From: Neospora caninum Liverpool
Lineage: Eukaryota; Apicomplexa; Conoidasida; Eucoccidiorida; Sarcocystidae
Length of the DNA stretch: 64,000 nt
NCBI RefSeq assembly: GCF_000208865.1
Contig: NC_018398.1
Span: 2,604,001 to 2,668,000 of the forward strand
Reading direction: 5' to 3'
Shown here: positions 32,955 through 45,600 of the stretch, piece by piece
Layout of the letters: each line of letters opens with the position of its first letter
How positions within the stretch are numbered: the stretch's first letter is position 1
Notes under the pieces: model-generated
What the model saw: the letters and a program-made list of their open reading frames with translations, nothing else
Databases searched by the model: none
What the model was told of the DNA's origin: nothing
Translations under genes and position numbers: made by a program

Positions 32955-35219
32955 TCAATCCATCCCTTCCAGTCTCCTGATCAAGAAGGCTGGAAAACGA
33001 ACGAGTGGGAAGTCCAAAATCGCCGTTGCAGAAAAAGACAGAGGGCCACTAACGGCTTCTCCACGCAGGCCGTCTGCTAACGTGCGCTCAGGCTTGGTCG
33101 CCCCCCCCGCGGCATGCGGTCTCGTGGTTCCCGCGTGACATCCTTGTGGCTGCAGCAGGATTTCGGCGTCGCCATGCGATTCGCCGAACGAGAGGGAAGT
33201 TCCAGTGTGTAGGCAGCCGGCGAGGAGGGCGGAAGGATTTCTCATCATCCCGTCTCCGGGCGAGGCCAGAGGGCCCGTCGAAACACGCCGCAGAGACTCC
33301 GCTCTTTCCGCCCAGAGGAGAGACAGAATCATGTGGTATGCAGTGTAGATTGCAAATGCCACGAGAAGGCCGAAACAGATGTCCACGGTGTAGTGGCAGA
33401 AGGAAAAATCGATGATAATAATGTTCACGGCGCCATGGAGGAGACAGTAGACACCCAGCAGGTTCCACTCGCACACCGTGGCCCAGAAAGTCTGGAACCA
33501 CCCGCAAGAAGTGGTCTGCTTCTTCCGGCCGATCTCCAAATCCGAGGAGTACGGCCGAGAGAAATTCCCACGCGGTGCCTGCCGTTCTCCTTCGCTGCTC
33601 CCTCCTCGAGGGGCGGAGGAAAGCCTTCCCTCTTTCTGTTTGAATGCCTCCTTGTTGGGAACCTCTACAGAGAGATTTTCCCGCGTCCCAGCCGGCTCGC
33701 TCGCCTGTCCTCGTGCGTCACACCGCCCGCACTGGAACTCTCTCTGGGCCACGTCGTGCGCTGCAGAGCTGCCCTCGGCGTCGATCACGATTTCGAGTTC
33801 CTCTTTCAAGCCGGCCTCAACAGCCAGGCCTTCAGACCGACTCCTGCCGCAGCCCTCGCCGTCAGCGTTGTTTCGGAAAACGCCCTTCTCCGTGTCGCTT
33901 GTGTTGGTATGCAGATCGAGACCCCTGCGCGCCGTTAAATCGACCATTCCTACGTTACTCGAGCTCTCGAAACCGCCGAGCGGTTTCCATTCGACTGACT
34001 TGTCTCGCCCTCCGGCACCGGCTTTGCCTGTTGCCTTGTCTCTGGGATCTTTGCGGCTGCGCCGAGCCAATCGACCGCACCAGCGGGAAACGCAGCGGGT
34101 CCACCGAGCGCGGATTTTGTCTCGGAGGAAGTAAAAGAGGATGATGTCTTTTTCGGGGTTGTCGTGCTTATTGCAGTTGTTGTAGAAGAGCCATGTCGCC
34201 ATGCATATAGCCGTGGTCAGCGTGTGTCCAGAGATGATCATGTCTGTACAGAGGGAAGTTTGGAAAGACGCTGCCAAGAATGCTTGCATCATGAACCCGC
34301 TGGCCGTGCCAATGTCGGACGGCGTGCAATCTTCGACAGGAGCCGGCATCGTCGTTACAAAAATGGCGATGGTCCGAAGCACGTAGACGGATATGATGAT
34401 GGCAATGCAGCGGTAGACAATCATGATACTTAGGGGCATGCGCACAAAGAAGAGGTGTCGAATCCCAGTGATGACGATTAAGGAGACAGTGAGACTGTCT
34501 GCGACTACCTGGGACAGCGCTGCTGGCGGCTTCCCTCCAAAGATCCAGTCGTGCACGCGGTCCTTCAGCTGCGGCTGCGGATCCAGCATGTAGAAATAGT
34601 CTGAGCTGACGCCGACGACAGACATGACAACGTCGACAACCAGGAAGTACACAAACAACCACAGAATGCGGATGAAGAAGAAATGTGCGGGACGCTCCTG
34701 CTCCGGTGCAATCCAGAAACATGGCATTCGCTGCGCGCTCTGGGGCCTCAGCTTTCGTGTCGCCAAACTCAGCAAGTCAAGGCGTCGCGAACCCGCCCTC
34801 TCCCGGCTGCCTTGGTGCCGAGCGCGGCACGCGCCGCGTTCTGCACTCGGCTCTCCCGAGCGCGCGCCTGCCTGGGGGCCTTCCGTGGAGGCCCACATCG
34901 ACGGATCCGATTCATCTTCCGCATGGCTCACCCCCCTCGGAGTACCGATCCTCGTTTGGCGCGAGGCCGCCAGCGGGGTCGACTGAGGAGTCAAGACAGA
35001 GCACGCGTTTGCAGCAAGTGCTTCAAGAGCGAAGGCAACCTGCTCGGCGCCTGAACGAACGGCGATGGTGTCGCACGTCGTTCGCCTCTCACACGTCACA
35101 ACAGAGCCGCAGGTCTCCCTGGCCGAGTCCGAAGTGGAGGAGACACTTTGTTGCGCGACTTCGGTGTGCACAGTGTGCCTGACGGCATTAGGGCCTCCGA
35201 AACACGACAGCTTCTGCAT
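32955..35219 (-). CDS. SLS: Sphingolipid synthase (SMS/IPC-synthase family)
   Basis: This family transfers a phospho-headgroup from a phospholipid to ceramide, making inositol-phosphorylceramide or sphingomyelin-type lipids in Golgi/ER membranes. The intronless frame starts at an ATG in an ideal context (gcgaaaATG, 35219) and gives 754 residues. Upstream in-frame codons exist but have only a GTG. Residues 1-175 are Ser/Arg-rich and probably cytosolic. About six membrane segments follow (179-203, 243-258, 262-290, 300-320, 330-345, 595-635). Catalytic motif D2 is CTDMIISGHT (324-333) and D3 is HYTVD (609-613), which supplies the His-His-Asp triad. PAPVEDC (293-299) lies where motif D1 is expected. 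Between D2 and D3 lie 277 residues; human SMS1 has 43. The extra is a charged, Cys-containing, low-complexity loop. The headgroup donor cannot be read from sequence. Confidence 0.82.
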   Translation of the reverse strand: MQKLSCFGGPNAVRHTVHTEVAQQSVSSTSDSARETCGSVVTCERRTTCDTIAVRSGAEQVAFALEALAANACSVLTPQSTPLAASRQTRIGTPRGVSHAEDESDPSMWASTEGPQAGARSGEPSAERGACRARHQGSRERAGSRRLDLLSLATRKLRPQSAQRMPCFWIAPEQERPAHFFFIRILWLFVYFLVVDVVMSVVGVSSDYFYMLDPQPQLKDRVHDWIFGGKPPAALSQVVADSLTVSLIVITGIRHLFFVRMPLSIMIVYRCIAIIISVYVLRTIAIFVTTMPAPVEDCTPSDIGTASGFMMQAFLAASFQTSLCTDMIISGHTLTTAICMATWLFYNNCNKHDNPEKDIILFYFLRDKIRARWTRCVSRWCGRLARRSRKDPRDKATGKAGAGGRDKSVEWKPLGGFESSSNVGMVDLTARRGLDLHTNTSDTEKGVFRNNADGEGCGRSRSEGLAVEAGLKEELEIVIDAEGSSAAHDVAQREFQCGRCDARGQASEPAGTRENLSVEVPNKEAFKQKEGRLSSAPRGGSSEGERQAPRGNFSRPYSSDLEIGRKKQTTSCGWFQTFWATVCEWNLLGVYCLLHGAVNIIIIDFSFCHYTVDICFGLLVAFAIYTAYHMILSLLWAERAESLRRVSTGPLASPGDGMMRNPSALLAGCLHTGTSLSFGESHGDAEILLQPQGCHAGTTRPHAAGGATKPERTLADGLRGEAVSGPLSFSATAILDFPLVRFPAFLIRRLEGMD

Positions 35220-38200
35220 TTTCGCAAGGAGGCGAAACTCCCGGACGGCATCCCGGACGAACCCCCGCACTGCGTGCTCGCGACTGACAACACCAAGAGC
35301 CGAAGCCGGCGCACAAACGTGAGGGCGCTTTCAGAACGGTCGGGAACCGAACCACGCGCCGAACGGATTCCCGGCCGAATGACGCGCGGCCCGCGGAACT
35401 GCACGATCGATCCTTCGCCGTCCACAGGGCAGGCAAGGGGAAGGAAACAGCTAACGTTCGCGTCTGTTGGCTCGGGACGGGACACAGTATATCAACGACA
35501 GAGCGCTTGGGAAGCCGGCAAAGGAAAAGAATTACGGCCATCTCAAAAGAAGACAACGGAACAAGGACAACGGTCCACAAAACGTATTTCAAGTTAAAAT
35601 CCGAGAAAAACCAAAGTTGCTCTTCGCGGCCCTATACAAGCAATCAGGTTTCCAGCGGTGAAACGCGTTCATCACTCATCGGGGCGGCGTGCTTCAAATA
35701 TATGCCTTCTTCACGTCTGCTCATGGACACGGAACTGACACAAACATTCACGATCATGCTAGAATGGAGAACACCGTTTCCCTCGACGACCGCATGTTAG
35801 CCGAATTCACTTCCACGGCAGCGCAAAGGCAGAACCAGTGCCTACACTGAGGTGGATTTCGCATCTTCTTCAGCGACAAAATCTCTTGGGCAGACTTGAT
35901 CTCCATAAAACATGCACGGAACAAGTCACACTCTGGATTCCGAAACCCAGTGGGGCCAATCCCCGAGAGCACAGTCCGTGTTCTTGTAAGAAACGGACAG
36001 CTCCAACGCGTTGAGCCTCAAAAATCGCTGAGGACGGTAGGTCAACGCTGTCTCGGCTCAAAATTCGCATCTAAACGGCAGAACGAGATACCTGTCTTTC
36101 CATCCAACGTTCTTACGGTGGAAGACACAGGCAATTTTGCGAGTGTGGCGCGGTTTTTCCATCGCAGGGGCGTGAAACACGCAGACCGCCCGCGCAAAAC
36201 CCCGCCGCTGTATGGACGGTATTGCCTAAAACAGTTACATAAATGGAACGTGAGAGGGTTCACTCGAAAATTTCCCGCTACGACAAAACCACGCTCAAGA
36301 TTTCCCATCCTTCGTACCGCTCGACGAACCGAATGCGCGCGCATTCTACAGCTCGTTGCGTCCGGGAGAACTCGCACCAGGGCGCGGAACTCCGGAACTC
36401 GTCCATCCTTTCTGCCTGAGTACTGCGGCTTCCTTCTTTGGATACTCCGAAGGGGAAATTCCCGAAAAGAACGCGAGTCGGACTCCATTTTTGCCCTTTT
36501 TTCTCAGGGGTCTCCACCTTCCGATGAGCCAGACGGCGCGCCGCAACGCGCAGATATGGCAGCCGTGCCAAAAGAGTCTGGCGAGATTTTCACGCGAAAT
36601 GTGTCCGTTCGCCACGCTCGATTTCGGAGACGCCCGTTTTCCTGCACTGGCAGGCTCTTATAAAGACGTTTCCGGACTGGGGCAGATCGCCGTCGACGAA
36701 AGAGATCCTTTATCCTGCCTCGGAATCTGCCGTTCTTTACTTTATGGAAGACTCAAAAGAGAGTGCCTGCGACGAGACCCCAACTGAGCGGAGGGGTCGT
36801 CGAATGCAGCTTCTTCCTCGCCCGTCGCAGGAAGCCTCTCCTGCCGTACAGCAGCGAGCACACTGTTGCCCAAACTACACAGTGAAGAACCCACAAACAG
36901 AGTGTCTCAGAGATCTTTTCTACCGGGTCGAACACAAGAACAAACGTCGCGCCTTCGCGCCTCCGTCGAGCTGACAACCGCGCTGAATTTTCAGACAGCG
37001 ACGACAGAGGGAAGCAGGCTTAGGGCCCCAAGATGCTGGGCACCCTGTAGAGAGAGTCCCTTTTTGAGGAGTTCAGCGGGTTGCCTACACAGCGGGTTGC
37101 CTACACACGAAACGAACCTTCCGGAGTCCAGCCGCGTGTCTGGACGATAATGAGGAAAGACCGCAGTGCAGAGAGAAAAAAGACAGTCGCAGTCCGATTT
37201 AAAAGCCTAGCGACGCTGTTTAGGGCGCTATTGGGGCAGGAGACGCCGGTATGCATGTGTGGCTACCACACTGAAAGGGGGGATTCGTGCCGTATGTGAA
37301 TAGAGGGGCTTTCAAACCTGTTCGACAGCATAGATCACCGAAAAGGTTAGACTCATTAGCTTTGCGTCGAACGCCGCGAAAGCGCCCTTTTAAAAGTCGA
37401 CATCCCTGCTATTGACAGACAAAGGATGTGAGCTCAGCACTCGCCCGACAAAACCTTGTGGGCAGGTGAGGGTTAAGTGATGGACTGGCCAAGAAGACGC
37501 CGCTGTCAAGTCGGCAAGTCTGACCCCGCGCTCCCCCGCTCGGTTTTCTTAGAGAACTGGATTCTGGCCTCGCGCGGCGCACAGTGTATTCAAAACGCGA
37601 AATGAGAGCGACGCGGGGAGAGATCTCCACCAACGTGTACCCGAAACCTTGAGGGAAACTAGTTTCACTCTGTACCTACGATGGTCACATCCCACCACCA
37701 CCCTTCCGTATGCGAAGCACAAGTGAAGGATAAAAACACTTTTAACAGTCGATATGCGTAGTCCTGCCTTCCACAACGAAAGTGGATACATGGGTGTCCG
37801 ACACCGAGGCAGAGAGACTAGAGATCCCCTGTCACTGCTAAAACGTAAAACGAAAGAGGAATTTGTTGATGCCAATTCTTCCAAACTCATCCGTGCCTGC
37901 AGCTTGTGCCAAAGATCCACTTGTGTGCCGTGAATGCTCAAGAGCGGGGAGATTGTTTCTTTGAATTTTCTAAGGGACGTCGTGCTCACAGCCCCACCTG
38001 GTGTGCTGCTCCACTTGGCGGAAGGTTTATTCTCATGGCATCTGCGTGCCGTGAGAACAGTCGCTTTTTATGTTTGCATACTCCCACGCTCCGCGACGTG
38101 ACTGCTCACTGAAGAAGGCACTGACGAGTCTCCGTTTCAGGACAGCGGAAATGCTGTTTTCTTCTAGCCGCCCCCGAGCAATAAACGTCGCATATTCTGA

Positions 38201-39223
38201 GCAGCGAGAAACCAATTCGTTGTCACACGCCGCTGCTCTTTTCGAACGGAGCATGTCGCCTGACGGGCCCCGAGGAGGACACTTCGTAGGGCTTCCTGCT
38301 GTAGCGAGTTTCTTATGTGGACGATAGACCGAGGCAGACGAGGAAACGTGACACAGACACGAGACGAAAAAAAATGCCCACTCCCAAGAAGCCACGAAGA
38401 AGGGTTGCAATCGGAATGAAATGCCTCTTGTGTGCCAATGGCGCACACGTCCGCTGCTAGACCTGCCGCCACAAGTTTCATCGACTTCCGTTGCCGTTCA
38501 CAGCGTGCGGGAGTGTCTTCGTGTCTCGCCAGCAATTAACCGATCCTTACAAACGCCTTCCTTGCCCTTGCTCCAGAGTAACAGTTTCCGCTCCAAAGCA
38601 GTTTTCCAAATCTCGAGCGATCCAAAATCTTCATCCTGAACCGACACCCAATTTGAGTTCTGTATTTCCTCGTGCGCAAACCAGACAGAGCCCGTCCCGA
38701 TAGAGCGAAAAAACCCGGCCGCTCGGTCTCCGTTTCTGTCGTCATCGGGGTGTTTTTCGTTCGCACACAAAAGGGTTCGTTAACTCCGTTCCATTTGCCA
38801 GGCTCTATGGGCTTGGCAGGTACTGTACCCGCTGGCTCGTCGCGTCGGATTCTGCAAAAATACCCTTCACGACACCCCTCATTTATAGCGCAGCTGTTTT
38901 CAGTGCTGTGCTCGCGCGTCAGTCTCCGAAAATCTTTCCGCTGAACTGTTTCCATATTCCGGCTGCGTGTTGGATTCCGTACCAGTCCCAGAGTTAAGAA
39001 GAAACGATTCTAGCCTGCTAAAGTCGACGGGACAGGCACATTTGGACAGGGTATGGAGGCAGAGTCTGCCTGTTGGTATCCGATAGGACTGTGTGCCGGC
39101 GTGGCTGGGCAAGCATAGACCCACTCGATGCAATTTTCCAAGAGCGTTTTATCGAGGCTCAAACCACTGTTTTCAGAAATCCAGAAGGGGATGCAGAGAG
39201 ATTCCAGAAAAATGCACTGCACC
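35220..39223. promoter_or_regulatory. Shared upstream region of the lipid synthase and the peptidase
   Basis: A 4-kb stretch between two divergent genes with no supported coding region. The longest frames (35896-36663 and 36356-36787, plus) lack domains and overlap each other in different frames. It should contain both promoters and long leaders. A 16-bp tandem duplication lies at 37075-37106. In-frame ATGs upstream of the chosen peptidase start occur at 39128, 39191 and 39212. Confidence 0.5.
37075..37106 (+). repeat. 16-bp perfect tandem duplication
   Basis: Two exact consecutive copies of AGCGGGTTGCCTACAC in the spacer upstream of the peptidase gene. No function is evident. Confidence 0.9.
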
Positions 39224-39618
39224 ATGGGAGGAAGCGGCTGCCCTCAGCCGGCTGCCGGCGATCAGACGAAGAGACTGCGAGAGGCTTTCTCTGTGTGCTC
39301 GGAGTCTGTGATCCAGTGTCTCAGCGCACGAATTGCAGCAACAAAGAGTTCGGATCCTTCTCAGGATGCGATCGTCGTACTGGGTCAGCAGGTGAGATCT
39401 GCGCGCCTGTTTCTGTCAGTCGACATGCCGAGTTGTACGAGACTTCAGACGATCCCCGGAGTGGACACACAGGTCATGGGATGCTCGCGTGCCTCATTCA
39501 GGGACTTGCGCCGGTTAGCACTCTTTGCTGCTTCGTGAACACTGCCTTCTGTGTCGTGCTTTGGCATAAGTGCCTCTTGCATACTACCTTAGGGAGGAGA
39601 GATCCCGACAGACAACGT

Positions 39619-39668
<50 letters not shown>

Positions 39669-42600
39669 TTATATATTTATATATATTTATATATATATAT
39701 ATATGTATATATAGGATATGTGCCGATGGGGAAAGGGCATGCGCATTCTTATATATATTTGTATTGAGAGGCAAAGTTAGAGAGGTAGGAAATTTGGTGG
39801 ACACTTAGCCACGCAGGTAAAAAGGAAACATAGATTGCTGGAGAGTAATGGAGATAGAGAGACTAGGGAACATCAACGTGGAGACGCAGGCCCGCGCGCC
39901 GATTGATATGAAGGCGGTGGAGCCTCACGCGAGGTTGCTAAGATCGTTCACCGCGTCATGATCAAGAGTGTCGTTCTTCTGACCTTTAGCTTCAAGTGTC
40001 CGGCGTGCTCGGTGTCTTGTACGGTGTTGCCTCAGAAAGTGTTGAACGAGCGGCGCGTTGTAGGCATGACGGCACGGGTACCGAACTGTGATCTGTTGAC
40101 TGCGTGGCCGCTCGGTTTGCCATCCGCCCTCACAGTGCTTTCACCTTCTGGTAGGTTTCTGAAAAACTGAGCTGCGGCGTGGTGGCTTCTGTCTCTCCCA
40201 GGAGGCGTTGGGAAGCGCTCGGCCGGCCCGAGTCCTGGCGTTGTTCTCTTTTGTACGGGGCGTTGCGTCGTTGCCTCGTGGACGGGAGGGAATGGATGCC
40301 AGGACCGGTGTACGTACAGTTGGGGCTGGGCAAACAGATGCAAGCAAAGTCGGCAGCGGGTTTTTCGTAGCAGAGCGAAAAGCGTTTCTCAATATTTCTT
40401 CGTGGCGGACTGGACAGTCTGCGAGGTTTTCGCACGTCTCAGCCACTGGGCACTTTACAGATTCACCCATGCCCAAAAGTGCGGGCGACGCAAGCGGCCT
40501 TGCTTGTTCAGAGTGTCGCCTGAGGGGTTTTTCAGTTCGCTGTTTGCTTCGTGCATCCGGTCTGGTCCTGTCTGCGCGTGTCCACTGTAACGGTATGGGT
40601 GAAAAGTCACTCTGTTATGCTTTCGTGCCGTAGGGAAACAGTCCTGCTCTGAGTGCGTGCACGTGGAACAGTTTGCCTTGCGAGTTGTCTCGGTCGCTGG
40701 TGAGAGGGACGTCGGAAAAAGCTTGCAGTCGCGCGTGTCCGTCTCCAGTGGCGGCTCCAGCGAGCGTCTTTCTTCGCATATGTGGTGGTAGTGCTTCGCC
40801 GCTTGTCTTTCTTCAGCCCATTTCTTTGCGAGCGTCGTCGAAGCGACGCCACCCAACGCGAAGAAGAAGCCGCGACCGTCTTTTCCCCAGGCTTCCGCGG
40901 CAGACTACCGGATCGAGCTCTTTGGCCGGGGCCCGGTGCACACAGGTCCGGTTGTCACGGTGTCGGCGCCGCGGGACACGAAGCCATGGAACAGTTCCGT
41001 CGGGGGCGGCGTCTTTTGTCCGGAAAGAGAGGAACTGTAAGTCGAGAGGGCCTCTTTCTCTTGGAGACAGAGACGCGTTCAAACGGTCCGCAACCCAGCA
41101 ACAGTGCGCTGTAGACAGCAGCGTCGTTGCCGTGCGGCACGTCGGTCTGCCTTTTCAGATTCGTGTACGTCGCGGAGGCGAGCAAGCGCGACGACAACGA
41201 CGCGAGTTCGGGCTCAACTTCCGACGGAACCGGCGAGACTAGCGACGGCGACAGTCTCGACACGTACGAGTTCAAGACGCACTGGGGCGAACAACTCGTG
41301 GGGCATCGAAGAGGCCGGCTCGTGCTCACTGACTTCAAGAGACGGACTGCGCAGCTCCTGAAACCCCCCAAGAAGGAAACCGCATGCGGCCAGGTGCGCA
41401 CGCCAGGGACGCGAGACCTCCCAAAAAGTAGGGCTGCATGCGCTTTGCAGCGTGCGAGAGTGCGTTTAGGGTGAGCCACGCCGGTGACGCCCGTGCTTGC
41501 CCTTCCGCCGTAACGGAGAGGTGTCCGTTCTGTGTGTGGCCTTGAGGAAAAGCTCTCCTGTGTCCCCCGACGTGTTGATGTTTGCAGCCCCGCTTCCTCT
41601 CTGATGGCTCTGGCGTTGTCTGCTCCAACTGGGAGCTGGACCCTTACTGGTGAGCGCGGTGGCGGCACGGATCTGCGAAAGGAGACGCGTCGCGCTTTGT
41701 GTGGACTCGGTGCGAGGCGAAATCGGCAGATCTGTTTGATCTCAGAGCTCCGCAAGAGCGTCGCGGGTGCATCGTGATCGGCCTCGCGCAACCGACGCAC
41801 GCTGCGACCTCACGTAGAGCACATCGTTCCTGGTCAGCCGTTCCTCCACGCGAGGCAGCGGGTCTGAGGAACAAGGGAAACTGTCGATGAGAAGCAGGGG
41901 AACCCTTCGTGTGCTCTGTGTGTTCTCCAGTCTGGGGCTCATCTACTGCATGAACCGAGCAAGCAAGGTTCTTCTCGCACAGCTCCCATCGAGTACCAGT
42001 GAGGAGGGAAAGGCGGGGGAGAAGGCCGACGAGGAGACGAAAGAGTCGACCGTCGAGTGTGAATGGATCCAGATCTCTGGTGACGAAGATTTCGCGGCTT
42101 GGAGCCCGACGGTTCTGCATACCCGCGACGGGTCTGACCCGAACACGCAACGCATCGCGTTTCTCTGCCTCGAGAAAGACAAAGTGTGTCCCGCGAGCGT
42201 TTGTGCACGCTTTCCGCTCTCAACGAGAATTCCCGCGGGGCTGGAGGGAGGAGAAGCGGGGAAAACGGATCGAGGTTCGTGTGGCTTTCCTCAGCCGCTC
42301 GCGGCAAAGACGAAACTGAGGATCCCAAAAGCGCTGCGAAAGAACCAAACACCGGCCAGGGGAGGATGCTAAAAGGGGGGGAGAAGGGGACTTACGAAGC
42401 GCAAACATCGGAGACTCGAGCCGCAGCGAAACACAGCGCGAAGGGAATGTGTGCCGTTCAGGAGCGCGCCCTCACAGTGATGAAGACGTTTCCGTTGCGC
42501 ACCGCGGGGTTGGTGCAGACATGTTTTCTGCGAGTTCACGTCTCGTTTTTTCAGTTTTTCACCTTTCTTGTGAAGAGCCGTCTGTTCGCCGTCGGATGGC

Positions 42601-45600
42601 GCTCCAGCGAACCTCACGTGTGCCTTCTCTTCTTGCCTTTCAGCCAGAGACGTTGCCGCACATGTGCGCACCGCGAATCAAGGCTGTGACACTACGGCGG
42701 AAGAACGCGTGCTCGAGCTGGGAGGTAGTGGAGCGCCAGACTCTTGCGCAGGCTGTTTCAGTCCCCCCGCAATCTGAGTCTCTGTTCTCCCGCCAAAGCG
42801 TCCCGTACACCGGGATCTACACCGACCGTCTCGGTCCGTGGGTTCACAACGATTTTCTCTTCCTCAATACGTTTGTCGGGGCACGGCGGACTGTGGTGGT
42901 TGTGGATGCCCACGGAGGTGAGCGGTTCGTCCTCGCCAGGAACCCAGGGTTTGTCGAGCCTTTCTGTGGCGAACCAGCGCAGTTCAGTGCCTAGGAAATC
43001 CGTCGTGGCGTCTGTGTGGCTCGTGGACCTTTGAAGTGTCTGTGTCGGTTCGGTGCTTCGCCCTTCTTCTCAGCTCGTCGCTGATGCGGGATTTGCGCTC
43101 GACCAAAGCGTCTCTCTGGTGTCGCCATTGTCACTGCGTTTCAAAATGACTCCAGCCTTCAGCCAGACATGTCGCGTCCGTTTCGCGTCCGGCGCGTCGG
43201 GGAAACGGACTTTATGCCGCACACACGAACGGAGTTGCTACGGCACTTTGAGCTTCAGTCGCTTTCGCGTGGACTCGCTGTCGGCAGAAACGTTTCGCGA
43301 TTCGGTCGCCCGTTGCTTCGGGACGGGACACCGGTCCATGCTTCAGCCGGGTGTGGAAGGCTGACGAACAGCCCTCGTAGGCGTCCTCCCACTCTTTGTG
43401 TTCAGGAGGCTGCGTGGGCGAGCTGTGTCTTGAGGAAGAGGCTCTCCGCGCGAAACCTTGCGCGGCATCGAAGGTCGAAGCGTCTTGCCCGCCAGGCTCG
43501 ATCCTTCTCCACGACGTCACCTCCGACTGGCTGTTGCTCGAGAGCAGCTCTGCGCGCCACATCCCGAGGCTGATGTTGGCGAAGCTTCTGCTGTCTCCTT
43601 CCGGGGCGCAGTCCCCACAGTCTGGCCGGGGTTTCCACATCCGTGTCGCCGGCTCGGTCTCCCTCGGCGGCCCCTCAGACCCGCAGGTGCGCGCTAAGAC
43701 GCGGGGCGGCGACGTGCCTCCTCTGGAACGACGCCTCCCACAGTGCTCGTGTCTGATTGTCCCCTGTTCCGACGCATTTGCGCAGGCTCGGCCTGTGAGG
43801 CACGACGGGCAGTGGCGACATCCTTCCCGTTGGTATTCGGCGCTTCGTCACCATCGATGCCCCATCCCACAGTGTATCTACACTCAATATTGGAGTCTTT
43901 CCCAATACCTCCCGCCGCTTGGCGTTTACACGGCTTCGCGATTCTGTCTCGCTCTCATCCGTGTGTGTCTGCTGTTAGCGGCTCCTGCCTTGGAGTCCCT
44001 TCGCGCGGCTGACAACTCACCTGGAGCGACTCGAGGTTCGGTACCTTTCCGACAATCGGCACATCTTGCTTCGCTGGAAGGAGTCGCCGCGTCGAGACGG
44101 GAAGCGAGCTCTGGCGGTGGTCCTTCACGGCGGTCCCCACTCCGTCTGGGCGAACATTTTCAGCGCGGAGGCTGTTTACCTAACGTTCCTAGGTGCGTCA
44201 GTCGCGTACATGGAGCGCAATGTGGCAGCCTACATCTCACTCAAAGTGCGAGACACAAGGCGTTGGGGGTGGGGGCGAGCACGTGTGTCTCTGACACGTT
44301 GCCACACAACACTTTTCCGAGTCGAGAAACCTGCCGGGGGGAGGTGAAAGGCTCACGCGTCTGTCGGCCGCTTTTGTCGCAATAGAACGTCATACTCTCT
44401 TTGGATGCCGGCGCAAGTGGTAGTAGGAAAGGGACCGCCAGGCAGGCAGCGTGTGTGAGGGTGCATGCATCGACTTCTTCCTAAACCCCACGAACTGGGT
44501 ACCCCTTGGCACAAGGTGAAAGGAAGAGTTCGCGTCGAAACCGCTGTTCCCCGTTGCAGGTTTCGATGTGCTGGCCGTCAACTATCGGGGATCTCTCGGT
44601 TTCGGACAGGCAGAGCTGCTTTCCCTGCTCGGTAGGCTGGCGCTTACAGTGGGAGGAGTCATGCGGCAGACTCGCCTTTCCTGATCCTTGCGGCGCAGCT
44701 TGTGCATTTGTTGATGGCAGCAGACACTCGCGTCCCGCATAGGTTTTGTAGAGGACGTGTTTGCTTCGTCGTGGCGTGTACGGTTGTCTTTCACGTTTCC
44801 GTGCTCATAACGCCTTCTGTTTTGTACCTCCTCGGATCAAGGGAAGAACCCACCCAACGGCACCCCAGAGATCTGCCGTTCGTTTCCCCAGCGGGTTTCG
44901 CGTTTCACCTGGCAGCGACAACGGGCTCTCGCGCAGTTCGTTGCTCCGAATCGGTACTGTAGACCTCGACGGAGCGCGCAGCGCATGGCAGCACCGCACC
45001 GCGTTTTCACCTGGGAGCTGTCTGGGTGTCGTGTGTGCTCTGCCGAGCCCACGGGGTGCCGAGGCACTGCAGTTTTTGATTCGCGCGCCTGGTGTTCCTG
45101 CAGGAAATGTGGGGCGTCAGGATGTGGATGACGTGAAACAGGCAGTCACTGACTTCATCGACAGGTACGAACCGAGACAGCCACACGCCCTCTCGCCAGC
45201 TCTCGAGAGACACGGCAGTCGACACAGAGCCAGGGGTAGGAGACGCGCTAACTCTTGCTCTGCTGACACGGCAGGTCTTCTTGCCTTTTTCGCTGGCCGC
45301 ACTTCGGCCTTAGGGTTCGAGGCACGTCTGCGGGCAAATGCACATCGAGGAGAAGACGAAGCCGCGTGCGCCCAGAGATAGGGTATGTGCATCACCAGGG
45401 TGCACAGCGCAGGAGATCACTTTGTTTCCGCAACCCCGTGAGAGCCGAACCTACTGTCCATTCCGTAGTGCGGTCGAGCCGGAGGCACTGAATGGGAGGC
45501 AGAGAGCGTTTGGCGCCTCGCTTGTTCCTTCCGGACCGGACTCCGTGGCTGTTCTCGGTTGCGAGTTCCTGCCTGGTTGGACAGCGATCCCGAGGCTTAC

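Noticed and set aside
35220..35270. Extended start of the lipid synthase at 35270
   Set aside because: The codon there is GTG; the first ATG is at 35219 in an ideal context.
39570..39767. Tyr/Ile-rich open frames
   Set aside because: They are translations of the TA microsatellite.
43074..43364. Possible extra peptidase exon starting LVADAGFALDQ
   Set aside because: Its phase does not fit the donor at 42917, whereas a direct join of 42917 to 43406 keeps the frame and the family pattern.
43786..43960. Possible peptidase exon reading VTIDAPSHSV or ARPVRHDG
   Set aside because: The join of 43686 to 43979 keeps phase and leads straight into the hydrolase domain. The acceptor at 43979 has the better pyrimidine tract.
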